A DNA stretch of 64,000 bases. It comes from Leptolyngbyaceae cyanobacterium (GTDB lineage Bacteria; Cyanobacteriota; Cyanobacteriia; Cyanobacteriales; Aerosakkonemataceae). The stretch's first letter is position 1; the number at the start of each line of letters is the position of its first letter. Below the pieces are notes generated by a model. It did no database searches, was not told the DNA's origin, and worked only from the letters and a program-made list of their open reading frames with translations. A program made the position numbers and the translations under genes. Shown here piece after piece: positions 47,301-56,805 of this stretch. The DNA lies in the NCBI GenBank assembly GCA_036703985.1, contig DATNQN010000053.1:32820-96819 (forward strand), given 5' to 3'.

Positions 47301-50300
47301 ATTTTCAACGCCCATTATATCCACTTCATAACGCACCAACGAGCCAGATGCCGCTTCTGCTACGGCGTCTTGCACCAAAACTCGTGCTTGTTGGGAAATT
47401 CTCCACCAAGGAGTTTGCCAAAAAGGAAGTCCGACTACATCTTTTTCTTCTACTCCCGCGAAAGCTAGAGATGTTTGATTAGCTTCGAGTAACGTGCCAT
47501 TTGTATCGAGTAACCCCATATATTGAAAAGAGGAATTGAAAATCGCCCGGAAGCGTCTTTCGCTTTCTTGCAATGCGCGATCGGCTTTTTTGCGAGCGCT
47601 AATATCCTTATAAGTTCCCGTCATCCGCACTGCTTGTCCGGCTTCGTTCCATTCAGTAACTTTGCCGTGAATTAAGATCCATTTCCATTCACCCAATTTA
47701 CTCCTCATGCGATATTCAGTAGTCCAAATCGGCGCGTTACCTGTTAAATGATAACCCTTAGTTGTTATTACATTAGGTAAATCATCCGGATGAATGTAGT
47801 TCCGCCAAGTTTGAATATTTTCTCCAATTTCGTGGGATTCATATCCTAATAATTCCTGCCAAGAAGGTTGACAATAAATTTCTTGAGTGGCAATATTCCA
47901 ATCCCACAAACCCAAGTTACTCGCTTCAATTGCCAACTGTAATCTTTCTTGACTGATTTGCAAGGCAATTTCTGCTTGTTGCCGTTCTAATTCCGCCCCC
48001 GCACGAGCGGCAAAAATTTGCAAAATCGACTCTTTTTCTAACCCTTCAGCCATTGGCTTCACGTCTAATACGGCTAAATAACCTAAAATGTTGCCGCTAG
48101 AATCAATTAAAGGCACTCCCAAATAACTTTCTGCTGATAATTTGATTAAATATTCATCTTTAGGGAATAAGGCTTGTAATTCTTGCGGATAATAGCAAAT
48201 TGTTCTTTCTTGTATAAGAGTTTCACAAGGAGTATTGTCTAATTCGTATTCAAAGGATTCTTCCCAACCTTCACCATTCCAAAATGCTAAACTCCGAGCT
48301 TTTGTTTTGGCTTCGTCTACTAGTTCGGCAATCACCGCATAGCGGACTTGCAGCATTTGAGCTAAATGACTAACGCAGGAACGCATGAAGTTTTTACCAG
48401 TACTGGCGGCGGTTCCTTCCACAATTAATTTTAAGGCTTCTTCTCTTTGTTTCCGTTCGGTGATATCGCTGGCGGTTCCGGTTGTACCGATAAAATTTCC
48501 GGATTCGTCTTGTAGGGGAATCGCGTTAAACATCAAATTAACCAACTTGCCGTTTTTATGCAAATGGGTGGTTTCGTACTGAAATATTTTCGCTCCATCC
48601 AACAAGTTAGAGAAAACGGCTAAATCTTTTGCCACTTGTTCCGATGACATAAACTCAGTAAAATGCTTGCCCAGCATTTCGGCTGGTTCGTAACCGTAAA
48701 TTTGTTTAACGGCTGGATTGACAAATGTGTATCTTCCCTCAATATCTAGCGACCAAATCATATCTTGAGAAGCTTCTACTAAAGCGCGATATTTGCTTTC
48801 ACTTTCGATAAGAGCGTTTTCAGCGAGAATCCGTTCGCGGATTTCTTGCTGCAATTGAAGATTTTGTTGGTCGAGTTCCGAGCGGGCTTTTTTTTCTTGA
48901 GCGAGTAGTTTAGCTTGCGCGATCGCAATTCCTAATTGGGCTGCTACTGCTTCGATAAACTCTACTTCTCCATCTGTCCATTCCCGAAAGCGATCGGATT
49001 GATGCAAACTCATAATGCCGTTCGCTTTACCTTGATAAGAAGTGCGAACCGCCAGCATAGATTTCAGTTCAAAAGTTTCGCAAAGCTGCTGCATATTTTG
49101 CAATAACGGATCGGTGTAAATATTATTTGAAGCAATCGGTTTGTCTTGTAACAATAATTGTTCGGCATGGAGGTTACCGATAACTGGAATTTCTATATTC
49201 ATCAGAGAAACATAACCAAGTGCCAGGTATTCTCCGACTATAGTAAGTTGGGGGTTTTGCAGTTCTTCGTATGTTAAAATATAAGCGCGATTAACGTTAA
49301 AAGCTTGACCAATTTGGTTGGCAGCTATTTTAAAAATTTGTTGAATATCTAATTGAGAGCGAATTTTATCCGTAATTTGCCTGAGTAGATTGCTGCGATC
49401 GAATTGTTTTTGTAAAGCAATTTCTGCTAGTTTGCGTTCGGTAATATCGAGAACGCTGCCAAATAATCGAATTACTTGCCCCCGTTCGTCAATAAAAACT
49501 TCTCCCCTAGTTTCCACATATCGAGTTTCCCCGTTCGGGCGCAAAATCCGAACGTCTAGTTCATAAGGTGTAGCATCAGCAATGGCAACGGCAAAACGTT
49601 GTTGAAATGTTTCCCGATCGTCAGAATGAATATGTTGGATGAAGTCAGCATACTTCGGTGCTGGTTGATTGGGATTTAAGCCAAAAATCCAGAATACTTC
49701 CTCAGACCAAATCATTTGATAAGTATTAACATTAAATTCCCAACTGCCAACGTGAGCTACTCTCTGGGCTTCTGCCAAATTAGCTTGACTTCGGCGGAGT
49801 TTTTCCTCAGCTTTTTTGCGCTCGGTGATATCGTGAGATGTAGTAAGTAAGCACTTTTCACCGTTAATGTTAAACAATTCAGCCGAAAATAAAACCGTTT
49901 TGATTTGGCCGTTACTGGTGCGAAAATCTACTTCTTCATCGTGAATAGCGCCTTCTTTTTGCAAAGATTTGATAATTCGTTCGCGCTCTTTTCGATCTAC
50001 CCAAATTTCCAGTTCTTCGGCAGTTTTGCCGAATACTTGAGCTTGGGAATAACCGAATAAATAACAAAAGTTATCGTTGATTTCGATGTGGCGCTGGTCG
50101 GGAAAAGTCGCGATCGCGATCGCATCAGGAGAAGCCCGAAAAGCCGAGGCAAATTTTTCCTCAGAGTAACGCAAAGCCGCTTCAGCTTGTTGGCGTTCCC
50201 GCGCTTCTAATGCTAAAGAGCAAAGATCGGCTACTGAACGAGCGAAATTTTGGTCTTCTAGCGACCAATGACGAGCCGCACCAACTTGCTCTAAACACAA

Positions 50301-51191
50301 AACTCCTACCGTTTTTCCACCTAATCTAATCGGTGCATCGAGCATTGAATTGATGCCTAATGGCGTTAAATAAGACTCGGAAAATTCTTTAGTTCTAGAG
50401 TCTGTATGGGCATCGTGAGCTACGACGATCGGATTTTCTACTAAAGCTTGAAAGTACGCTGGATAGTCGGCAAACGCTAGTTCGTATCCTGAAAAATGCT
50501 GGTTAAGCGTTTTGATAAATAAATCAATACATTGAAGTTTGGTATTCGTTTCATCATACAACCATATACTAGAGCGTTCCACTTCGATACTCCGTGCTGT
50601 TGCTTGAGTAATTTCTTCAAAAGCAACTGTTAAATCTCCCTGATTGATCGCTTTATTTTGCGCTAGTTGGGTGAGGACTATATTTTGATTGCGTAGCTGT
50701 TCGGCTCGTTGCGATAGTGCTTCTTCAGCGCGGATGCGATCGCGAATTTCTTGTTGCAATCTGGCATTTTGCTCGGTAAGTTCTTTCTGAAGCCTGCGGA
50801 TACTTAATTGATTTTCCACGCGAGCTACCACTTCCTCTAGATGAAACGGTTTAATAATATAGTCAACCGCTCCTACCTGAAAGGCTTTCATTTTATCGAT
50901 CGCTTTATTTAAAACACTAATTACGATCACCGGAATATGACGAGTTTTTTCATCTGATTTAAGCTGGGAACAAAACTCATAACCATCCATTTCTGGCATC
51001 ATGATATCCAACAAAATAATGTCAGGAGGATGGGATTCAAGACACTCGATCGCCTGCTTGCAGCTTTTGGCAAGCCTCACCATATAATCTTTTTGAGATA
51101 ACATCCACGCTAAAAGTTCTAAATTAGCAGGGCTATCATCAACTACTAAAACAGTTTCTTTTGATAAAGATATTTTTCGATCTTCAGTCAT
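44364..51191 (-). CDS. Giant hybrid histidine kinase (REC-GAF-PAS2-GAF-PAS-GAF-PAS4-GAF-HisKA-HATPase-REC)
   Basis: 2275 aa, an exceptionally long soluble kinase. Order by approximate residue: REC (14-130, Asp62), GAF (180-335), PAS (345-460), PAS (470-590), GAF (600-765), PAS (800-915), GAF (925-1075), PAS (1085-1205), PAS (1215-1330), PAS (1342-1460), PAS (1468-1580), GAF (1595-1770, phytochrome-like with Cys1717), HisKA (about 1800-1870, HELRTP His about 1811), HATPase (1910-2040), REC (2060-2185, Asp about 2113) and a helical tail (about 2205-2275). The PAS copies are followed by the usual PAC ends (DITERK-like). No membrane segment is seen, so input is cytoplasmic and multiple. The next gene overlaps by 4 nt. 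Confidence 0.93.
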   Translation of the reverse strand: MTEDRKISLSKETVLVVDDSPANLELLAWMLSQKDYMVRLAKSCKQAIECLESHPPDIILLDIMMPEMDGYEFCSQLKSDEKTRHIPVIVISVLNKAIDKMKAFQVGAVDYIIKPFHLEEVVARVENQLSIRRLQKELTEQNARLQQEIRDRIRAEEALSQRAEQLRNQNIVLTQLAQNKAINQGDLTVAFEEITQATARSIEVERSSIWLYDETNTKLQCIDLFIKTLNQHFSGYELAFADYPAYFQALVENPIVVAHDAHTDSRTKEFSESYLTPLGINSMLDAPIRLGGKTVGVLCLEQVGAARHWSLEDQNFARSVADLCSLALEARERQQAEAALRYSEEKFASAFRASPDAIAIATFPDQRHIEINDNFCYLFGYSQAQVFGKTAEELEIWVDRKERERIIKSLQKEGAIHDEEVDFRTSNGQIKTVLFSAELFNINGEKCLLTTSHDITERKKAEEKLRRSQANLAEAQRVAHVGSWEFNVNTYQMIWSEEVFWIFGLNPNQPAPKYADFIQHIHSDDRETFQQRFAVAIADATPYELDVRILRPNGETRYVETRGEVFIDERGQVIRLFGSVLDITERKLAEIALQKQFDRSNLLRQITDKIRSQLDIQQIFKIAANQIGQAFNVNRAYILTYEELQNPQLTIVGEYLALGYVSLMNIEIPVIGNLHAEQLLLQDKPIASNNIYTDPLLQNMQQLCETFELKSMLAVRTSYQGKANGIMSLHQSDRFREWTDGEVEFIEAVAAQLGIAIAQAKLLAQEKKARSELDQQNLQLQQEIRERILAENALIESESKYRALVEASQDMIWSLDIEGRYTFVNPAVKQIYGYEPAEMLGKHFTEFMSSEQVAKDLAVFSNLLDGAKIFQYETTHLHKNGKLVNLMFNAIPLQDESGNFIGTTGTASDITERKQREEALKLIVEGTAASTGKNFMRSCVSHLAQMLQVRYAVIAELVDEAKTKARSLAFWNGEGWEESFEYELDNTPCETLIQERTICYYPQELQALFPKDEYLIKLSAESYLGVPLIDSSGNILGYLAVLDVKPMAEGLEKESILQIFAARAGAELERQQAEIALQISQERLQLAIEASNLGLWDWNIATQEIYCQPSWQELLGYESHEIGENIQTWRNYIHPDDLPNVITTKGYHLTGNAPIWTTEYRMRSKLGEWKWILIHGKVTEWNEAGQAVRMTGTYKDISARKKADRALQESERRFRAIFNSSFQYMGLLDTNGTLLEANQTSLAFAGVEEKDVVGLPFWQTPWWRISQQARVLVQDAVAEAASGSLVRYEVDIMGVENAIATVDFSLKPVFDETGQVVLLIAEARDISDRICLERELALREARLNAFFSCAPVGLKILDNQLRFVQINEVLAKNNGLTVQEHIGKTLSEVLPELVPILEPLYQQVLATNQPVLNLEVNGEIPTQPGMLRHWVASYFPILGNDGLSSGIGAVVVDITDRKQAEQSLRQSEATNRALLNAIPDMMFRCQVDGTFIDFKPAKNIKTLLPPQEFLGKNVVELLPPEISYQIQQAYKIAISSQEIQLLEYKISLEGEWRDYEARIVACSADEVISIVRDITDRKQAESALRESAEREKAIGKVIQRMRQTLDFEAIFHATTEELRQVLNCDRVAVYRFNPDWSGEFVSESVAKDWVCLIEAQNNDAILKTTSLESEKCPVKNFNSTSDIVVDTYLKDTQGGAYSRGASHLAVEDIYLAGFETCYINLLEKFQARAYIIVPIFCGNQLWGLLASYQNSGPRQWKSVEINMTIQIGTQLGVALQQAELLAQTQKQSVALQQAAIAADAANRAKSEFLANMSHELRTPLNAILGFTQVMSRDTALNKQQQENLSIINRAGEHLLSLINDILEMSKIEAGRTTLNVTSFDLIRLLKNLEEMLQLKAQSKDLQLKFEISSDIPEYVQTDEGKLRQVLINILGNAIKFTEKGSVILRVKLSDGKKVTRSSSTITHTPIIFEIEDTGPGIASEEIKFLFEPFAQTQTGKKSLQGTGLGLPISRKFVQLMNGDITVKSTLNEGTLFAFDIEVKLVELAAVQSTQPTRRVISLAPNQPEYRILVVDDHPESRLLLVEIFKSIGFQVKEAENGQQAFILWESWEPHLICMDMRMPVMDGYETTKQIKAYLKGQATVIIALTASAFEENRKMVLSAGCDDFVRKPLQQEVLLEKVSQHLGVKYIYQVDQPSNENAHSDENFTQENLIFYLSQMPADWVAKVYNASSQGSDDMILELIEEIPSEKVALANVLTDLATNFKFEEIMELTQEGAV

Positions 51192-52010
51192 ACACAGCGC
51201 CTTGGTAATTCAGTTTATTTTAGAGCTTACCCACCCAGTAAAAAAAACTAAAAAGCGAAAAGCTCGACTAGCCATAGATTTTGGATTTTCTACCCCTGAA
51301 GCACCCAATTCCTCGCTCAAAATACCTAAATCCTGTATTTTTTATCAAGTTGATTTTCATCGGTGCAATTCTCAAGGTGACATAGAGAAGAGAGCGGAAT
51401 TTTTAGCTCATATCACACAAAATTAGGCTTTTAAGGCATTTGCTACTCCAAAAGTTAGATATTTCCTTCTTCAGACCGTTTCTAGCTACTTTTCTTTATT
51501 CATCTACCGTTCAGCCGCGCTCACCGACATTCCTCTTTCTCCTTCTAAATAAAACAAATACAGCCGATCGATCGATTACCGGGACTTTACCCCCTAATTC
51601 TCTCATTCACCCTGCAAAATCCCTTGATTGGCTGCTCCAACTACAGTATTTAAGCAAACTGCCAGCCAATCTTCCAAGCACCCGATACCCATCACTCTAA
51701 TTCAGTAATCCCAAAAATCCGGTTTTTTTTAGGTTATAGTAATCGAAATATCCAAATTATCGAGGAAAAAAAGCCAATTTCTCATGGCAGCTTCCCAATA
51801 CTGAATCGGTGTTCAAGCACTCACCCAGTAGATCCAGCCCCCTGCTAAAACTCTAAATATTGGTTCGCTCTGAATCAATCATCTTCCTTAACTCTCAAAT
51901 ACTACTAAAATAACCCTGTATCTATAATATTCATTTTTCCCGAAAAAAATATATGTAAGGAAAACTTTACCATTAATTTGCCATTAAAAATAGCTTAGGA
52001 ACCCTGGACT
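51192..52010. other. 819-bp divergent intergenic region of the signalling island
   Basis: Between the giant kinase and the 908-aa kinase. Two plus-strand frames (51202-51426, 51440-51700) lack ribosome sites and recognisable sequence. It must hold divergent promoters; I see no RNA gene, repeat or clear operator. Confidence 0.45.
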
Positions 52011-54737
52011 ATGAACCAACAAAACGATCGCTCTTTTAATACTGATAAACTAAACTTGGAAACCAACCCGCATTACTTAGAACAATTAGTCAAAACTTTA
52101 GAAGAAAAAAACTGTCAGCTTCAAGAAGAAATTAAGGAACGGCAATTACTAGAAAAGAAACTCAGAAACTCTGAAGAAAAAATGCGGGCTGTTTTTGAAG
52201 CAATGACTGATATTGTTTTAGTTATCGATCCAGACGGCAGCGGTATAGAAGTAGCGCCGACTAATGCAGCGAACCTTGGAGAAACTTCTAACGAACTGAT
52301 CGAGCAAACCATTCAACAATTTTTACAAGGCGAGAATTCCCAAGCTTGGTTAAACCAAATTCGGCAGGTTTTACAAACAAATCAAACGATTAATTTCGAT
52401 TACAACCTGTTAATTGACGAACGAGAGGTTTGGTTTACAGCTAGTATTTCTCCGATGGCAAACAACTCAGCTATTTGGGTAGCTCGCAACATTACCGATC
52501 GCAAACAAGCAGAAGTAGCATTACACCAATCAGAACAAAAATTTGCCAAAGCATTTCTCGCTAGTCCCAGCGCCATCACCATCACCAGATTAAGCGATGG
52601 ATGCCATGTAGAAGCCAACGATAGTTTCTGCCATTTTACTGGTTATACCCGCGAAGAAATCATCGGTCATACTGCGATCGAACTAAACCTTTGGGTCAAT
52701 TGGGAAGACCGTAATCGGTTATTTAATTTGCTGCAAAATAAACGAATTATTCGTAACTATGAATTTGATTTCCGTACCAAATCAGGTGAAATAAGAACCG
52801 CACTTTTATCAGCCGAATTAATTAACATGAACGGACAAACCTGTTTGATTACAGTCAGTCAGGACATCACCGAACGCAAACGAGCAGAACAAACATTACG
52901 GATGACCCAATTTTTCTTAGACAACTGCGGAGATGGTGCTTACTGGATCGGAGCGGACGGCAGTTTATTATATGTTAATAATGCCGCTTGCAACTATTTA
53001 GGCTATACCGAAGAAGAATTACTCCAAATGAAAGTAGTCGATATAAACCCAAACTTTTCTGAAGAAATGTGGCATCAATCTTTTCAACAGCAAAAACAAA
53101 ATCGTCTTCCTTCCATCTTCGAGACTCACCACCGCCGTAAAGACGGCACTATTTTTCCCGTAGAAGTTACGGCAAGATATTTAGAGTTTAACGACCAAGA
53201 ATACCTTTGTGCTTTTAGCCGCGATATTACCGTTCGCAAACAAGCAGAAACTGCACTTCAGGAAGCTAAAAAAGCTGCTGAAAATGCCAGCCGTTCTAAA
53301 AGCGAATTCCTTGCTAATATGAGCCATGAATTACGAACTCCCCTCAACGCAATTCTCGGTTTTAGTCAATTAATGAGCCGCGATACCTCCCTCAAACCAG
53401 AACACAAACAACACTTAGAAATCATCAATAATAGCGGCGAACATTTACTTTCATTAATCAATGACATTTTGCAAATGTCCAAAATAGAATCAGGTAGAAT
53501 CACTTTGAACGAAAATGATTTTAACCTGCATTTCCTCCTAGATAACTTACAAGAAATGTTCCGCATTAAAGCCGAAAATAAAGGTTTGATGCTCATTCTA
53601 GATCGAGAAAACGACTTGCCACAATATATCAGAACTGATGAAAGCAAATTGCGTCAAATTTTAATTAATTTGCTCGGAAACGCCATTAAATTTACTTCCG
53701 AAGGTGGCATTACATTACGACTGAAAATGCTTCCTCATGACTACCACTCAGACAAAAAATTGAATCCCAATCAAAGAATGTTGTTATGTGAAGTAGAAGA
53801 TACCGGGCCAGGAATTGCTGCGGCAGAGTTATCTAAATTATTTGAACCTTTTGCTCAAACAGAAACAGGCAAAAAATCTCAACAAGGAACAGGATTAGGC
53901 TTACCGATCAGCCGCCGATTCGTTCAATTAATGGGAGGAGAATTGACTGTAAACAGCCGCGTGGATGAAGGAACAACTTTTAGATTTATCATTCCCATTT
54001 CTTTAGCGGAAACTTCCACACTAGAAACTGTCAAAAAAATTCGCCAAGTGATTGGTTTGACAGCAGGACAACCGGAATATCGCATTTTAGTAGTTGACGA
54101 TCGCTTTGAAAGCCGCCTCCTACTCCTCAAGCTTCTCTCATCAGTTGGTTTCCAAGTCCGAGAAGCAGAAAACGGTCAAGAAGCCGTGGAAATTTGGGAA
54201 CGTTGGCAACCACACCTGATCTGGATGGATATGCGAATGCCAGTGATGGATGGATACGAAGCTACTAAAAGAATTAAATCTCATTTAAAAGGCCAAGCAA
54301 CGGTAATCGTCGCTCTTACCGCCAGCGCTCTTGACGAAGAAAGAACCGTCGTTTTGTCAGCAGGTTGTGATGATTTCGTGCGTAAGCCTTTTCGAGAAGC
54401 GGTAATTTTTGAAAAAATCGCTCAATACCTGGGAGTCAATTACATTTATCGAGAATTATTCCCCTCTACCTCAGAAGCCTACACCGGAAATATTCCGGGA
54501 GAAACAACAAATTCTCCTTTCATCCTAACACCTTCATCTTTACAGATCATGCCTCCTGATTGGCTAACAGAGCTATACCAAGCAGCTGACTGCGTTGATA
54601 ACGATACGATTTTTCAACTAATTAGTCAAATTCCCAGCGAAAGCGCTCCTTTAGCCAACGCTCTGAGCGATTTGGTTAACAGCTTTCGTTGTGATAAAAT
54701 AATCGATCTAATTGAAAAAATTGAGGGTAACAATTAA
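52011..54737 (+). CDS. Hybrid histidine kinase (PAS3-HisKA-HATPase-REC)
   Basis: 908 aa. A coiled coil (about 20-55) leads into PAS1 (60-165), PAS2 (175-290) and PAS3 (298-415), with PAC ends NITDRKQAE, DITERKRAE and DITVRKQAE. The HisKA has NMSHELRTPLNAIL with His about 441; the HATPase (545-665) has ILINLLGNAIKF, EDTGPGI and GTGLGLPIS; the C-terminal REC (690-805) has Asp about 739 (WMDMRMPVMDGYE). A shared helical tail (MPPDWLTELYQAA onwards, about 845-908) ends the protein. It is soluble. The next kinase follows 106 nt downstream on the same strand, so an operon is likely. Confidence 0.93.
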   Translation: MNQQNDRSFNTDKLNLETNPHYLEQLVKTLEEKNCQLQEEIKERQLLEKKLRNSEEKMRAVFEAMTDIVLVIDPDGSGIEVAPTNAANLGETSNELIEQTIQQFLQGENSQAWLNQIRQVLQTNQTINFDYNLLIDEREVWFTASISPMANNSAIWVARNITDRKQAEVALHQSEQKFAKAFLASPSAITITRLSDGCHVEANDSFCHFTGYTREEIIGHTAIELNLWVNWEDRNRLFNLLQNKRIIRNYEFDFRTKSGEIRTALLSAELINMNGQTCLITVSQDITERKRAEQTLRMTQFFLDNCGDGAYWIGADGSLLYVNNAACNYLGYTEEELLQMKVVDINPNFSEEMWHQSFQQQKQNRLPSIFETHHRRKDGTIFPVEVTARYLEFNDQEYLCAFSRDITVRKQAETALQEAKKAAENASRSKSEFLANMSHELRTPLNAILGFSQLMSRDTSLKPEHKQHLEIINNSGEHLLSLINDILQMSKIESGRITLNENDFNLHFLLDNLQEMFRIKAENKGLMLILDRENDLPQYIRTDESKLRQILINLLGNAIKFTSEGGITLRLKMLPHDYHSDKKLNPNQRMLLCEVEDTGPGIAAAELSKLFEPFAQTETGKKSQQGTGLGLPISRRFVQLMGGELTVNSRVDEGTTFRFIIPISLAETSTLETVKKIRQVIGLTAGQPEYRILVVDDRFESRLLLLKLLSSVGFQVREAENGQEAVEIWERWQPHLIWMDMRMPVMDGYEATKRIKSHLKGQATVIVALTASALDEERTVVLSAGCDDFVRKPFREAVIFEKIAQYLGVNYIYRELFPSTSEAYTGNIPGETTNSPFILTPSSLQIMPPDWLTELYQAADCVDNDTIFQLISQIPSESAPLANALSDLVNSFRCDKIIDLIEKIEGNN

Positions 54738-54843
54738 GAGTAAACCAACTTTTAAATATATTCGGTTTCAGAAATTTTGAAAACTCGCTTTTTCACCTCT
54801 TTAAAAAAACATAAACCTAAAAATTTACTCTTTCAATACTACC

Positions 54844-56790
54844 ATGAATAATCCTGAATTGGCCTCCAATAAAAGCAATATTTTAATTGTTGACGATACC
54901 CAAGAAAACCTCCAGGTTTTATCTGCTACTTTATCCGAACGGGGTTACAAAGTCCGGGGTGTAGTAAATGGCAAAATGGCAATTCGAGTAGCGCGATCGG
55001 CCTGCCCGGATTTGATATTATTAGACATAAAAATGCCAGAAATGGATGGCTATCAAGTTTGCGAAGCTCTCAAAAACGATCGCGAAACTCAAAATATTCC
55101 CATAATTTTTATTAGCGCTTTAGACGAAGTGCTAGACAAAGTAAAAGCCTTTACTGTTGGTGGAATAGATTACATTACTAAACCTTTTCAAGTAGAAGAA
55201 GTTTTAGCAAGAGTAGAAAATCAATTAACTATTCAAAGATTACAAAAGCAATTAATGGAGAAAAATGAAAGATTACAACAAGAAATTCTGGAACGTCAAA
55301 AGGCAGAAGCAACAGCCTTAGCTGCCTCGAAAGCTAAAAGCGAATTTGTTGCCAACATGAGTCACGAATTGCGTACTCCCTTAAACGCTATCTTAGGCTT
55401 TACCCAATTAATGAATCGTGACTGTTCTCTTTCTAACGAACAGAGAGAAAACCTAGAAATAATTAGTCGCAGTGGCGAGCATTTGCTGGAATTAATCGAT
55501 GACGTTTTAGAAATGTCAAAAATAGAAGCAGGCATGATTTCCCTTAATGAGAGTAGTTTTGATTTATATTGCCTGCTCGATAATATTGAAGTAATGTTAC
55601 AACTCAAAGCCGAAATTAAGGGTTTGCAATTAATATTTAATATTGCCTCTAACGTACCTCAATATGTCAAGACAGACCAAAAAAAATTAAGAGGTTGTTT
55701 AATCAATCTGCTCGGTAATGCCATTAAATTTACCGATCGAGGTAAAATAACCTTACGAGTAAATTTAGGCTACGATAACGACCCTAATAACATTAAAGTT
55801 TTGCCTGACAAAAACCTTTATTTTGAAGTAGAAGATACTGGCCCTGGCATTGCCAATCATGAATTGACAAACTTATTCGATGCTTTCGTGCAAACAGAAA
55901 CAGGCCGCAATTCAATGGAAGGAACTGGTTTGGGTTTAGCCATCAGCCGTCGATACGTGGAAGTGATGGGAGGAAATATTACGCTTAGTAGTGTTGTTGG
56001 TAAAGGAACTATTTTCAAATTTCACATCAAGCTTCAAATAGCAAATGAAATTGATGCGATGCCCAAACCTATGCGGCGAGTTATTGGTATAGAACCAGGC
56101 CAAAAAATTTATCGTATTTTAGTAGCAGATGACCGGAAAGAAAATCGTAAATTGTTAGTTAAATTACTCGAACCAATCGGGTTTCAAGTCCGAGAAGCAG
56201 AAAACGGTCAAGAAGCAGTTACTCTCTGGGAAAATTGGCAACCCAACCTAATTTTTATGGATACGCGGATGCCAGTCAAGAATGGTATAGAAGCTACTAA
56301 AGAAATTAGAGCTAGAGAAATCAGCAAGCAACGAGGAAAAGAACCCCATTACCCTACTCCAATTCTGGCCTTAACTGCCAGTGCTTTTGAAGAAAGGCGA
56401 ATCGAAATATTAGCAGCAGGTTCTAATGAATTTATCCGCAAACCATTTGTGCAAGAAATTATCTTTGAAAAAATCGGTGAATACCTAAAAGTGCGTTATC
56501 TTTATGAAGAAATTTTTCCTTTAATCAAATACCAAAAGAAAGGCAATTCCGTTGGCAAGTTCCCCGCTCGTTTTTTGTTAGATAACTTAGTTGTCATGCC
56601 TCCCTCTTGGCTAGATGATTTATATCAAGCAGCTAACCAAGTTAATGAAGAATTAGTTGTTCGTTTAATTGAGGAAATACCAGGAGAGCAAGCCACCTTA
56701 TCAGAAGCTTTAACCAATTTATTGCAAGATTTTCGTCTCGATATCATAGTGCGTTCAATTGAATTGATTAAAAATTCTTCAGAACCTTGA
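54844..56790 (+). CDS. Hybrid histidine kinase (REC-HisKA-HATPase-REC)
   Basis: 648 aa. REC1 (about 10-130, Asp61 in LILLDIKMPEMDGY), coiled coil, HisKA with His174 (NMSHELRTPLNAIL), HATPase (about 285-405; LINLLGNAIKF, EDTGPGI, GTGLGLAIS), REC2 (about 420-555; ILVADDRKENR, FMDTRMPVKNG with Asp about 474) and the same helical tail (VMPPSWLDDLYQAA onwards). There is no PAS or GAF input, so it is probably a relay kinase between the receivers of its neighbours. The next kinase starts 15 nt later, indicating an operon. Confidence 0.93.
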   Translation: MNNPELASNKSNILIVDDTQENLQVLSATLSERGYKVRGVVNGKMAIRVARSACPDLILLDIKMPEMDGYQVCEALKNDRETQNIPIIFISALDEVLDKVKAFTVGGIDYITKPFQVEEVLARVENQLTIQRLQKQLMEKNERLQQEILERQKAEATALAASKAKSEFVANMSHELRTPLNAILGFTQLMNRDCSLSNEQRENLEIISRSGEHLLELIDDVLEMSKIEAGMISLNESSFDLYCLLDNIEVMLQLKAEIKGLQLIFNIASNVPQYVKTDQKKLRGCLINLLGNAIKFTDRGKITLRVNLGYDNDPNNIKVLPDKNLYFEVEDTGPGIANHELTNLFDAFVQTETGRNSMEGTGLGLAISRRYVEVMGGNITLSSVVGKGTIFKFHIKLQIANEIDAMPKPMRRVIGIEPGQKIYRILVADDRKENRKLLVKLLEPIGFQVREAENGQEAVTLWENWQPNLIFMDTRMPVKNGIEATKEIRAREISKQRGKEPHYPTPILALTASAFEERRIEILAAGSNEFIRKPFVQEIIFEKIGEYLKVRYLYEEIFPLIKYQKKGNSVGKFPARFLLDNLVVMPPSWLDDLYQAANQVNEELVVRLIEEIPGEQATLSEALTNLLQDFRLDIIVRSIELIKNSSEP

Positions 56791-56805
56791 GCTATAAATT
56801 AAAAA

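Noticed and set aside
51202..51700. Two plus-strand ORFs (74 and 86 aa) in the 819-bp divergent gap
   Set aside because: No ribosome site, no recognisable domain, and composition like the surrounding non-coding DNA.
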